From: UMGS1975 sp959600905
Lineage (GTDB): Bacteria; Bacillota; Clostridia; Christensenellales; QAND01
Assembly (NCBI GenBank): GCA_959600905.1
Contig: CAUGNO010000009.1
Coordinates: forward strand, 1 to 63,079
Length of the DNA stretch: 63,079 nucleotides
Reading direction: 5' to 3'
Positions 24,707 through 33,028 of the stretch are shown here, one piece after another. The stretch's first letter is position 1. Each line of letters opens with the position of its first letter. A program made the translations under genes and the position numbers. The notes below the pieces were generated by a model, which had not been told where the DNA came from, made no database searches, and worked only from the letters and a program-made list of their open reading frames with translations.

Positions 24707-25486
24707 ATGGAAAAAACAGCACCGATAGGGGTATTTGATTCCGGCGTTGGCGGCCTGGGGACCCTAAAGGCCCTACAAAAGCAGCTGCCGCACGAAAATT
24801 TCGTGTTTTATGGAGACAATGCCAATGCCCCTTACGGCACAAAAGAGACGGAGCGTATTCGTGCGTTAAGTTTTGCTTGCACTGATTTTTTGCTGGCAAA
24901 GCGCTGCAAGACCATCGTGATCGCATGCAACACAGCGTCCTCTGCGGCCAAGGAGGAGCTTCGCCAGGCATATGACGTGCCATTTGTGGCGATGGAGCCA
25001 GCCATTGCCCCAGCAGGGAGGGCGCGCAAAGACGGATGGGTGCTTGTGATGGCCACGCCGGCTACGTTGCGCCAGCCTTTGTTTGTATACAGAGTTAAAA
25101 AATGCGGGCTGGAGGGGCATGTGTTGCCGGTACCATGCCCCAAGCTGGTAGAGCTGATAGAGCGAGGCGCTGTACTGGGGGAAGAAACCTACCAAGCCAT
25201 AGAGGAAGCGTTTTTGCCGTATAAGGATAAGCAGGTAGACGCGATTGTTTTGGGATGTACGCATTTTATCCATGCCAAAAGGCAGATACGCCAGTGTGCC
25301 GATACCATATGGCCTGGTGTGCCTTTGATGGATGGGAACCAAGGCACGGCGGTACAGCTTGAACGGATCTTAAATCAGTATGAGATGCGCAATGAGCAGA
25401 CAGGCCCGGGAAAGATAGAATTATGCACCTCGGGCGATCCAGAAATTTATCTGCCGTTGTTTGAAACCCTGATGCGGCAAGGATAA
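24707..25486 (+). CDS. murI: Glutamate racemase
   Basis: A 259-residue cofactor-independent racemase supplying D-glutamate for peptidoglycan. The two catalytic cysteines lie in TIVIACNTASS and VLGCTHF. It begins MEKTAPIGVFDSGVGGLGTL. ATG 24707 is used; a GTG four codons upstream is possible. Short distance from spoIIP (36 bp) suggests co-transcription. The remainder matches MurI, with DGNQGTAVQ near the end. Confidence 0.95.
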   Translation: MEKTAPIGVFDSGVGGLGTLKALQKQLPHENFVFYGDNANAPYGTKETERIRALSFACTDFLLAKRCKTIVIACNTASSAAKEELRQAYDVPFVAMEPAIAPAGRARKDGWVLVMATPATLRQPLFVYRVKKCGLEGHVLPVPCPKLVELIERGAVLGEETYQAIEEAFLPYKDKQVDAIVLGCTHFIHAKRQIRQCADTIWPGVPLMDGNQGTAVQLERILNQYEMRNEQTGPGKIELCTSGDPEIYLPLFETLMRQG

Positions 25487-25852
25487 GCGGGAACAGAGCT
25501 GAATAGGCTCTGTTTTTTTTATATGCGTTTAAAAAACGCGTGCGCGGGGCGCTGGCAGCGGCAAACGCAGGGGCCGTATGAAAAAGGAGACGGGGTCGGG
25601 CGGTCTCTTTTTGTTTATGGAAACATAAAAATTAGGAAAACCCCGGCTTATGTGTTTGAAAAAGCGATTGGAAAAAGTGTTGGAATTACGAAAAAAAACT
25701 TTGCTAAGTAGAAAAATTCTGCTAGTATTACAGTAAAGGAACAAAAATGATATTTACAAACATAAAATATTTCAAATAACTAAAATGAAACTTATAAATT
25801 TACAGTGCGCAGCACTGTGTTTGGCAATCTAGTATATAAGGGAGGACTGGAA
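25487..25852. other. Intergenic region between murI and the EF-G-like gene
   Basis: After the murI terminator a second weaker hairpin occurs near 25582-25612 (AAGGAGAC with GTCTCTTTTT). The rest, about 25620-25850, is AT-rich and should contain the promoter of the EF-G-like gene. No gene is seen. Confidence 0.4.
25493..25520 (+). terminator. Terminator of murI
   Basis: ACAGAGC and GCTCTGT flank a 7-nt loop, followed by eight T residues. Confidence 0.8.
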
Positions 25853-27931
25853 TTGAAAATCTATTCCGCAGAGAACGTTCGTAACATCGCTGTGGTAGGC
25901 CATGGCAGCGAAGGAAAGACCACGCTGGTAGAGGCGGCCCTGTTCAAAGCTGGGCATTTGGACCGTATGGGGCGCGTGGAAGATGGAACTACGACCACGG
26001 ACTATGACCCGGAAGAAACCAAACGGCATATTTCCATCTCTACGGCTTTGGCGCCGGTAGAATGGAAAGAAACAAAGATCAACCTGATCGATGCGCCGGG
26101 GTATTTTGATTTTGTGGGCGAACAGCTGCAGGCAATGAAATTGGCCGACGCCGCGATGATCGTAGTAGGCGCAACGTCCGGGATTCCGGTAGGGGCGGAA
26201 AAAGCGTTTAAGATGAGCAAGCAAGCAGGCGTATCCCAGTTCTTCTTTATCAACCAGATGGATCGTGAACATGCAGATTTTGCCAAGATACTGGATCAGT
26301 TACAGCATAAATTTGGCAGCGGTGTAGTGGCGCTGACGATCCCTATCGTGGAGGGCGGCAAAGTAACGGGCTATATAGACGTGATTGAGCAAAAGGCCAT
26401 GAAGGCGGATGGTAAAGGCTATCAGGCTCAGCCGGTGCCGGAAGAGCTCGTAGACTATGTGGTAGATCGCAGGATCGAGTTGGTAGAGGCGGCCGCGGAA
26501 AACGATGATGAGTTGCTGGAAAAATATTTCAACGGCGATACGCTGAGTACGGAAGAGGTATTTGGCGGCCTGAAGGTTGGCATTCTCAATGGCGATATTC
26601 AGCTGGTTTTGGGCGGCTCTGCGCTGCAGGGAGCGCTGATAGACAATCTGCTGGATGCGATTGTCGCCCTAATGCCAGATCCAGAGCAGCGGCCGGCACA
26701 GCAGGGCAAAACAGACGGCGGCAACGACAAGGAAGTGCCTTGCCAGGTGAACGCGCCGTTTGCCGCCCAGGTCATCAAGACGGTGGCGGATCCGTTTGTG
26801 GGCAAGCTGTCTATCTTCCGCGTCTATGCCGGCACGTTAAAAGCCGGGATGACGGTGTATAATACCAAAGCCGAAAAGCAGGAGAAAATCGGTACCGTAT
26901 ATGCCATGCGGGGTAAAAAGCAAAACGATGTGGTATGGTTGTCCGCAGGCGATATTGGCGCTGTGGCAAAGCTGCAGTATACCAATACAGGCGATACACT
27001 CTGCGATCCGGCAGAACATGTAACTTTCGATAGAATAGAATTTCCGGAACCCTGTATTTCCATGGCGATCTCTGCTAAGAAAAAAGGAGAAGAGGATAAG
27101 GTATTCGGCGGCCTTTCCAGATTGGAAGAGGAGGACCCGACTTTCAAAGTGGCCAAGGATCCGGATACAGGAGAAACGCAGATCCGAGGAATGGGAGAGA
27201 TGCACCTAGAGGTCATCACCAACAAGCTGAAACAAAAATTCGGCGTGGAAGCAGAGATGAAAGACCCGCAGGTGCCATATCGCGAAACCATCCGCAAGGC
27301 GGTAAAAGCAGAGGGCAAGCACAAAAAGCAATCCGGCGGCCATGGGCAGTTTGGCCATGTTTGGATTGAGTTTGAGCCGCTGCTGGAAGGGGATTTTGAA
27401 TTTGTAGACAAGGTTGTCGGCGGCGTAGTTCCGCGCAACTTTATCCCGGCTGTGGAAAAAGGGCTAAGGGAAAACCTATCTAGAGGCGTGCTGGCCGGAT
27501 ATCCGATGGTAGGCATCCGCGCCACGCTGTATGACGGCTCTTATCATCCGGTGGATAGCTCCGAAATGGCGTTTAAGACCGCTGCACGCTTGGCGCTTAG
27601 AAAGGGCTGCGCAGAGGCTTCTCCGGTATTGCTAGAGCCCATCATGCGGGCGGAGGTTACCGTTCCGGATGAATACATGGGCGATGTTATCGGCGATATG
27701 AACCGCCGTCGCGGCCGTATCCTGGGCATGGATCCGTTGGGCAACGGAGAGCAGGTAGTGTTGGCGGAGGTGCCATTGGCAGAGATGTTCAAATACGCAA
27801 CCGACCTGCGCAGCATGACGCATGCGCATGGCAGCTTTGTGCTGACGTTTGATCGGTATGAGGATGTGCCGGGCAATATTGCGCAGAAAGTGATCGAGGC
27901 ACGCAAGAGCATGCAGGGCGAAGAGGATTGA
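25853..27931 (+). CDS. Elongation factor G-like translational GTPase (paralogue)
   Basis: A 692-residue EF-G-family protein with all five domains. Its G motifs differ from canonical EF-G: G1 is GHGSEGKTT instead of AHIDAGKTT, the switch region reads KRHISIST, G3 is DAPGYFDF, and G4 is NQMD instead of NKMD. This is the second EF-G type widespread in Clostridia, of uncertain role. TTG 25853 (MKIYSAENVRNIAVVGHG) has AGGGAGGA upstream; an in-frame ATG 16 codons earlier precedes that site. It stands alone rather than in the str operon. Confidence 0.9.
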   Translation: MKIYSAENVRNIAVVGHGSEGKTTLVEAALFKAGHLDRMGRVEDGTTTTDYDPEETKRHISISTALAPVEWKETKINLIDAPGYFDFVGEQLQAMKLADAAMIVVGATSGIPVGAEKAFKMSKQAGVSQFFFINQMDREHADFAKILDQLQHKFGSGVVALTIPIVEGGKVTGYIDVIEQKAMKADGKGYQAQPVPEELVDYVVDRRIELVEAAAENDDELLEKYFNGDTLSTEEVFGGLKVGILNGDIQLVLGGSALQGALIDNLLDAIVALMPDPEQRPAQQGKTDGGNDKEVPCQVNAPFAAQVIKTVADPFVGKLSIFRVYAGTLKAGMTVYNTKAEKQEKIGTVYAMRGKKQNDVVWLSAGDIGAVAKLQYTNTGDTLCDPAEHVTFDRIEFPEPCISMAISAKKKGEEDKVFGGLSRLEEEDPTFKVAKDPDTGETQIRGMGEMHLEVITNKLKQKFGVEAEMKDPQVPYRETIRKAVKAEGKHKKQSGGHGQFGHVWIEFEPLLEGDFEFVDKVVGGVVPRNFIPAVEKGLRENLSRGVLAGYPMVGIRATLYDGSYHPVDSSEMAFKTAARLALRKGCAEASPVLLEPIMRAEVTVPDEYMGDVIGDMNRRRGRILGMDPLGNGEQVVLAEVPLAEMFKYATDLRSMTHAHGSFVLTFDRYEDVPGNIAQKVIEARKSMQGEED

Positions 27932-27943
27932 TTTTCCTCTGAA

Positions 27944-27974
27944 AGAGGCCGCTTTTTAGGCGGTCTCTTTTTTT
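27944..27974 (+). terminator. Terminator of the EF-G-like gene
   Basis: AGAGGCCGC pairs with GCGGTCTCT, followed by a run of T residues. Confidence 0.75.
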
Positions 27975-28044
27975 GAGCGTAGAGGTTCTGCGCCGGCTGT
28001 GGTAAAATAAGAAAAATGATGTTTGGATAAAAGGAGAAATAAGG

Positions 28045-28938
28045 ATGATCACCATCAAAGTACCGGCAACATCGGCCAACCTGGGGCCGGGATTTGACTG
28101 TTTGGGGCTGGCAGTGTCCATGTATAACACAGTGGAGGTAGAGCCGAGCAAAACGCTGAAGATAGAGATTTTTGGGGAAGGATCCGACTCTATTCCCAAA
28201 AATGGTTCCAACCTTATCTTTAAGGCATATAGGCGTACTATGCAGCATCTAGAAGAGCCGGTGGCAAACCTGCACATGGTGCAGCATAACAAGATCCCCT
28301 CTACAAGGGGGTTGGGCTCGTCTTCCACAGCCATTGTAGCGGGCATTTTGATTGCTTCTGAAATCAGCGGCAAGGCTATTCCGCGGGCAGAGGCGCTGCG
28401 CATTGCAACGGAAATCGAAGGACACCCGGACAATGTGGCGCCTGCGCTGTATGGCGGGTTTACAGTATCCATGCAAAAGGATAAGCAGGTACGCTCGCTG
28501 TCCTTTGAAGTTTCCGGCGATTTGGTGCCGGTGGCCATGGTGCCGAATTTTGAATTGTCTACCGCGAAGGCGCGCAACGTATTGCCGCAGCATGTGCCGT
28601 ATAAGGATGCGGTCTTCAATACCGCCCATGCCAGCTTTTTGGCAGCGGCGTTTGCCAAGGGGGATTTAGAGCATCTCCTATTTGCGGTGGAAGATAGGCT
28701 GCATCAGCCTTATAGGGCGGGGCTGATTCCGGGCTTTGAAGAAATCGTAACGTGCGGTAGGGAAATGGGCATTCCCGTTTACCTGTCCGGCGCAGGGCCG
28801 ACAATGATGGCGCTATGCAGCCGCAGCAACGCCAACGAGTTTGTCGTAAGAAGCAAGCCGGTTTTGGCCAAGTTTGCAGATTGGGAAGTGCACGTTCTAG
28901 AGGTGGAAAACCGCGGCGCGCAGGTAATCCGTGCATGA
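28045..28938 (+). CDS. thrB: Homoserine kinase
   Basis: A 297-residue GHMP kinase of threonine synthesis. It begins MITIKVPATSANLGPGFDCL, has the ATP loop PSTRGLGSSSTAIVAG, EGHPDNVAPALYGG and the third motif LSGAGPTMMAL. No thrC or hom lies nearby. Its stop overlaps the mutY start by ATGA, so the two are translationally coupled. Confidence 0.95.
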   Translation: MITIKVPATSANLGPGFDCLGLAVSMYNTVEVEPSKTLKIEIFGEGSDSIPKNGSNLIFKAYRRTMQHLEEPVANLHMVQHNKIPSTRGLGSSSTAIVAGILIASEISGKAIPRAEALRIATEIEGHPDNVAPALYGGFTVSMQKDKQVRSLSFEVSGDLVPVAMVPNFELSTAKARNVLPQHVPYKDAVFNTAHASFLAAAFAKGDLEHLLFAVEDRLHQPYRAGLIPGFEEIVTCGREMGIPVYLSGAGPTMMALCSRSNANEFVVRSKPVLAKFADWEVHVLEVENRGAQVIRA

Positions 28939-29981
28939 AGGATCGGTATGGAAGAATTGCGCAAAGCCTGATTGCTTGGTTTGAAAAAAACAAACGGGAT
29001 TTGCCGTTTCGAAGGACCAAGGATCCTTATCAGATTTGGATCAGCGAGATCATGGCTCAGCAAACCCGAATTGCAGCGTTGATTCCATACTTTGAACGCT
29101 TTACCAAGCAGTTTCCTACGGTAGAAGCATTGGCTGCCGCAGAGGAAGAAGAGGTTTTAAAGGCATGGCAGGGCTTAGGATACTATGCCCGGGCGCGTAA
29201 CCTACACAAGGCCGCGCAGAAGATGGTGGCGGAATGCGGCGGAAAGGTGCCGGAGAATCCGGAGCAACTGCGCAAGATGCCGGGGATTGGAGCCTATACG
29301 GCAGGGGCGGTGCTTTCCATTGCGTATGGGAAAAAGGAGCCGGCGGTAGACGGCAATGCCACACGGGTTTTTGCGCGGATAGAGGAAATCTATGAGGATG
29401 TATTGAAACCGCAGACCATCCGGCAGGTTACGGATATCATTCGAGCCATGATGCCGGATGGGCAGGCAGGGACACTTACCGAGGCGATTATGGAGCTGGG
29501 CGCCCTAGTCTGTTTGCCGCAGACACCCCAGTGCCAGGTATGCCCTGTTCGCCGTGAATGCAAAGCGTATGAGCATAGCAAAACGGAGGTTTTGCCATTT
29601 CGCAGCGGGCCAAAACCGAAAAAAGAGGAGCATCGTTTGATCCTTTTGGCTGAGGACGAGCAAGGGCGCATTCTGATGCGCAAGCGAAGCGAACGGTTGC
29701 TGCATAATCTTTGGGAATATGTAAATCTACCGACGCAACCGACGCAGCAGGCGCTGGATGCGCTGGGGCTGCAAATGCTGGAACAAAGAGAGATCGGCAA
29801 GGCTCAGCATGTTTTTACGCATATCATATGGCATATGCAGGGCATTTACGCCAGGGTGCAGAATGCCCCGGCTCCAGAGGACTATGAGTGGGTGCCAAAG
29901 GAGGAAATAGAGACTAAGGCGCTGCCGACAGCGCTATCAGTATTTACAAGATGGGGTAGAAAAAATTTATGGAACCAATAA
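28935..29981 (+). CDS. mutY: A/G-specific adenine glycosylase
   Basis: A 348-residue base-excision enzyme removing adenine opposite 8-oxoguanine. The catalytic glutamate is in WISEIMAQQTRI; the helix-hairpin-helix and aspartate are in GIGAYTAGAVLSIA and EPAVDGNATRVFAR. The iron-sulphur ligands follow as C-x6-C-x2-C-x5-C in CLPQTPQCQVCPVRREC. A Nudix-like C-terminal domain recognises oxoguanine. The ATG at 28935 overlaps the thrB stop; an upstream in-frame ATG lies inside thrB. Confidence 0.95.
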   Translation: MKDRYGRIAQSLIAWFEKNKRDLPFRRTKDPYQIWISEIMAQQTRIAALIPYFERFTKQFPTVEALAAAEEEEVLKAWQGLGYYARARNLHKAAQKMVAECGGKVPENPEQLRKMPGIGAYTAGAVLSIAYGKKEPAVDGNATRVFARIEEIYEDVLKPQTIRQVTDIIRAMMPDGQAGTLTEAIMELGALVCLPQTPQCQVCPVRRECKAYEHSKTEVLPFRSGPKPKKEEHRLILLAEDEQGRILMRKRSERLLHNLWEYVNLPTQPTQQALDALGLQMLEQREIGKAQHVFTHIIWHMQGIYARVQNAPAPEDYEWVPKEEIETKALPTALSVFTRWGRKNLWNQ

Positions 29982-30011
29982 AAAAGATCCGGTATTCCAG
30001 CCGGATCTTTT
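29982..30011. terminator. Bidirectional terminator between mutY and the dinB unit
   Basis: AAAAGATCCGG and CCGGATCTTTT flank a 7-nt loop between convergent genes. Confidence 0.78.
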
Positions 30012-30247
30012 CATTCGGGAACGGGTTCGAAGAACCATTTGTTTTCGTCGAGAAACAGCAGGATTTTTCGGTTGCGTACACGGCATAGATAGCGGATGCC
30101 GCAGCCGCCTTGTTTTCGGCTGGCAGCACGCCGGACATCCAGCACGCGATCGATGGCAAAGGTGCGCCCATCCGGCCAAATAAAGGAGAGGGGAAAAATT
30201 TGCCCAGTTTCATCAAACCGGGCGATTACAGGCAGATATTGAGCCAT
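30011..30247 (-). CDS. Small conserved-type protein downstream of dinB
   Basis: A 78-residue protein beginning MAQYLPVIARFDETGQIFPL, rich in beta-strand text (PDGRTFAIDRVLDVRRAASR, CRVRNRKILLF), with no membrane segment. AAGGGGG lies 11 nt before the ATG. It starts 3 bp after the dinB stop, so it should be induced with dinB under DNA damage. Its function is not recognised. Confidence 0.65.
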   Translation of the reverse strand: MAQYLPVIARFDETGQIFPLSFIWPDGRTFAIDRVLDVRRAASRKQGGCGIRYLCRVRNRKILLFLDENKWFFEPVPE

Positions 30248-30250
30248 TTT

Positions 30251-31489
30251 TTACAAAACCCCCTTTCGAAAGGCAACAGAATGCAAGGAGCTTTCCTCCA
30301 AAGGATCGATTTTTAGTTGTGTATCCTGTAAAGTGACGGCGCGGGCAATGCTCCAATGCCCAAAGCGATGGCGCAAATCGTCGATACAGCGTTCCAATTC
30401 GGCGTTTTTCTGCTCTTTTTGCGAAAAAATAGAAAGCTGATAGGCGTCTTTTTCAAAGGACAGCTGGCTGACCTGTATACCGATGCTGCGTATGGGAGCA
30501 CCGTCCCAATGTTTGTGGATAAGACGAAAGCAGGCTTTTGCCAAACGGCCGCTGACCTGCGTGGGAGCGCCCAGCTGAATTTGCCTGGTTTGGCTGCAAA
30601 GATCGGCATCCCGAAGCCAAAGATGAAGAACCTCCGCACGAAGATGGCCAAGGCGAAGCCGCTCTGCTACACATTCGCACAGCATATACACAACGGGAAC
30701 AAATGCATCGGCATGCATAAGATTCTTAGGAAGAGTGGTACTGTTGCCGATGGATTTGACGGGCGGAGATTCCCCCCAGTACGCCACAGGTGCATATTCG
30801 TGCCCCAGTGCATACTGGTGCAGCGTATGTCCCCATTTGCCTAGAAGGGAGCGCAGCGTCGTTTCGGGAGCATTGGCAAGATCGCCGATGGTATGAATGC
30901 CGATGCGCGCCAGCTTTTTTTCTGTAACAGGGCCTACAAACAGCAGCGCGCGCGGAGACAGGGGCCAGATGATGGTTTGTAGAGCAGAAGGCGGCAGCGC
31001 CGTAACAGCGTTGGGCTTTTTCAATTCGCTGCCAAGTTTTGCAAAAATTTTGTTATACGAAACGCCGATGGAAACAGTTACACCCAATTCTTGCTCGATG
31101 GTGCGCCGTATTTGTTCGGCAACCTGTACGCCCTCGGCAAAGGAATCCACGCAGCCTGTTAAGTCTACCCAGCTTTCATCGATGCTAAAAGGCTCTACGC
31201 GATCGGAATATCGCCGATAGATCTGATTGGCCATATGCGAAATCCGATGATACCGGTCGTAATGCGGAGGCACTACCACAAGCTGAGGGCATTTTTGCCG
31301 CGATTGAAACAAGGGCTCTCCCGTTTTCACGCCGCGGGCCTTGGCCCACTCATTTTTTGCCAAAACAATGCCATGGCGTTTTTCTTCATCGCCGCCTACG
31401 GCCAAGGGCACTGTGCGCAGATGGGGCTGATACAGCATTTCCACAGAAGCATAAAAGCTGTTCATATCACAATGCAGAATCACACGCAC
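30251..31489 (-). CDS. dinB: DNA polymerase IV (Y-family)
   Basis: A 412-residue error-prone polymerase. Catalytic residues lie in ILHCDMNSFYASVEML and FSIDESWVDLTG; SIGVSYNKIFAKLGSE and the thumb helix-hairpin-helix follow, then a little-finger domain. GTG 31489 with GGGGAGG upstream is preferred to the longer frame. A LexA-type box lies 28 bp upstream, so SOS control is predicted. Confidence 0.93.
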   Translation of the reverse strand: MRVILHCDMNSFYASVEMLYQPHLRTVPLAVGGDEEKRHGIVLAKNEWAKARGVKTGEPLFQSRQKCPQLVVVPPHYDRYHRISHMANQIYRRYSDRVEPFSIDESWVDLTGCVDSFAEGVQVAEQIRRTIEQELGVTVSIGVSYNKIFAKLGSELKKPNAVTALPPSALQTIIWPLSPRALLFVGPVTEKKLARIGIHTIGDLANAPETTLRSLLGKWGHTLHQYALGHEYAPVAYWGESPPVKSIGNSTTLPKNLMHADAFVPVVYMLCECVAERLRLGHLRAEVLHLWLRDADLCSQTRQIQLGAPTQVSGRLAKACFRLIHKHWDGAPIRSIGIQVSQLSFEKDAYQLSIFSQKEQKNAELERCIDDLRHRFGHWSIARAVTLQDTQLKIDPLEESSLHSVAFRKGVL

Positions 31490-31516
31490 AAAAAAGACCT
31501 CCCCAACAGGATATAA

Positions 31517-31528
31517 GAACATTTGTTC
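31517..31528 (-). promoter_or_regulatory. LexA (SOS) box in front of dinB
   Basis: GAACAAATGTTC on the minus strand matches the Firmicutes SOS operator GAAC-N4-GTTC exactly, just downstream of a TATACT -10-like element and 28 bp before the dinB start. Confidence 0.8.
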
Positions 31529-31649
31529 TCATATAGTATAACGCACAGAAACGGGGTTGTAAAGCGCAAAATCATCGTACGGGAAAACAACAATTGGGAA
31601 AACCGTATGAGATGTGGTAAAATGCTCAGGTAGAAAAGGAGAGAACACG

Positions 31650-32156
31650 TTGCCAAAGCAAGAATATGAAACCTGCCTGTACGGCGCAGAGATGGGTCCA
31701 AAGAATCACCCGCGCATTTGCCTGCGTGGGAAGCTGGATGCATTGCATGCCAAGGCGATTTTATGCGCTATAGACATAGCAGAACAAGGAGATATGCGGC
31801 TATCAGTGCAGGTTGAGCAGATTGCGACCATGGCGCTGGCATTGCTGGAAGCGGAGTATAAAGGGGAACTGCCGGCTTTGCCGCTGCTAGATGGCAAGAC
31901 GGAGGAGCAGATCCATTTGGCTTCCCATTTTCCGGAAAGGACATACGGCATACCGCATTTTTTCCCAAGCGTTCGCACAGGGCGTAAAATTGCACAAATC
32001 AATGTGCTGAGAACGCAAATCAGAGACTGTGAACGGCAGGCCGTAGCGGTATATAAGGATGGATTTCCAGCCTTTATCCGGGCATTGAACCGTTTATCCA
32101 GCTATGCCTATTGCTTGATGTGTGAGCAGAAAGCAAAACAGGAGGAAGAAATATGA
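31650..32156 (+). CDS. Cobalamin adenosyltransferase-like protein (EutT/PduO type)
   Basis: A 168-residue protein. The segment GPKNHPRICLRGKLDALHAK resembles the PK-x-HP-x-I-x-x-RGRLD signature of EutT-type ATP:corrinoid adenosyltransferases; INVLRTQIRDCER and ALNRLSSYAYCLM resemble the C-terminal helices shared with PduO. It would convert cob(I)alamin to adenosylcobalamin. TTG 31650 with AAAGGAGAG upstream is the chosen start. It overlaps the next gene by ATGA. No ethanolamine or propanediol genes are nearby. Confidence 0.65.
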   Translation: MPKQEYETCLYGAEMGPKNHPRICLRGKLDALHAKAILCAIDIAEQGDMRLSVQVEQIATMALALLEAEYKGELPALPLLDGKTEEQIHLASHFPERTYGIPHFFPSVRTGRKIAQINVLRTQIRDCERQAVAVYKDGFPAFIRALNRLSSYAYCLMCEQKAKQEEEI

Positions 32157-32956
32157 AGGTAGGGATTTCCACTTCCTGCTACTTTACCAAGGTAAATACG
32201 GAGGATACACTGCCACTGATCCGAAACTTAGGCGCCGACCGTTTTGAGGCTTTTTTGGGCGGTATGTATGAATATCAAGAGGACTTTGCCAAGCTGATGG
32301 CCAGGCGAAAAGACGATCTGGGGCTTACCTGTACCACCATCCACACGCTGGGCAGCCAGTTTGAACCTCAGTTGTTTGCAGGGCATCCCCGTCAGCGCCA
32401 GGCAGCGCTAGATGTGTTTGAAATGGCGCTGGTATGCGCAAGAATTCTAGGTGCTCGGTACTATGTGATGCACGGTGCGCTTTTTTTAAAGAAAAAGGCG
32501 GGCCGCCCCAATTATCAATACATCGGAGAACGATTTCAAAGCCTGTGTGCGCTAGCGGATTCCTATGGTATACGATTGACACTGGAAAATGTGCATTGGT
32601 GCCAGTACCATGAGGTAGGGTATGCGAAAAACCTACGGCCCTTTTTAGAGGATTGCTCGCTGGGTTATACGCTTGACGTAAAGCAAGCGGCCCAGTCCGG
32701 TTACCCGATGGAGGGCTACCTGGAGGAAATGGGAGACCGCCTCTGTAACCTCCATCTCTGTGATATTACGGAGCAGGAACAAATGGTGTATACATCCTTG
32801 CCAGGGCAGGGGAATTTTGATTTTGTGCATTTGGCGGCATTGTTGCGCGAAAAGAATTTCAATGGCGCGGTAACGATGGAAGTTTATCCAGATGACTGGG
32901 AAAAGGAAAACGAGCTTAGGCAATCCTTTGCATTTCTCCGCGCTCTGTTTGAGTAA
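32153..32956 (+). CDS. Sugar phosphate isomerase/epimerase-like TIM-barrel protein
   Basis: A 267-residue AP-endonuclease-2-fold protein. Metal-ligand-type residues occur in TIHTLGSQFE, YYVMHGALF, TLENVHWCQ, YTLDVKQAAQSG, NLHLCDI and VTMEVYP. The family includes xylose isomerase-like epimerases; the substrate is unknown. It is translationally coupled to the adenosyltransferase-like gene, an unusual pairing. Confidence 0.8.
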   Translation: MKVGISTSCYFTKVNTEDTLPLIRNLGADRFEAFLGGMYEYQEDFAKLMARRKDDLGLTCTTIHTLGSQFEPQLFAGHPRQRQAALDVFEMALVCARILGARYYVMHGALFLKKKAGRPNYQYIGERFQSLCALADSYGIRLTLENVHWCQYHEVGYAKNLRPFLEDCSLGYTLDVKQAAQSGYPMEGYLEEMGDRLCNLHLCDITEQEQMVYTSLPGQGNFDFVHLAALLREKNFNGAVTMEVYPDDWEKENELRQSFAFLRALFE

Positions 32957-32968
32957 TAATAAATAAAT

Positions 32969-32998
32969 TTGCCCAGCATATCACGAACATGATATAAT
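32969..32998 (+). promoter_or_regulatory. Promoter of pgi
   Basis: TTGCCC, an 18-nt spacer and TATAAT lie about 30 bp before the pgi start. Confidence 0.55.
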
Positions 32999-33028
32999 AA
33001 CCGCAATTCAAAAAGGAGGTACCAAACG

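Noticed and set aside
26824..28658. Long minus-strand open frames opposite the EF-G-like gene and thrB
   Set aside because: Shadows of strong genes with clear motifs; Ser/Arg-rich composition is typical of antisense frames.
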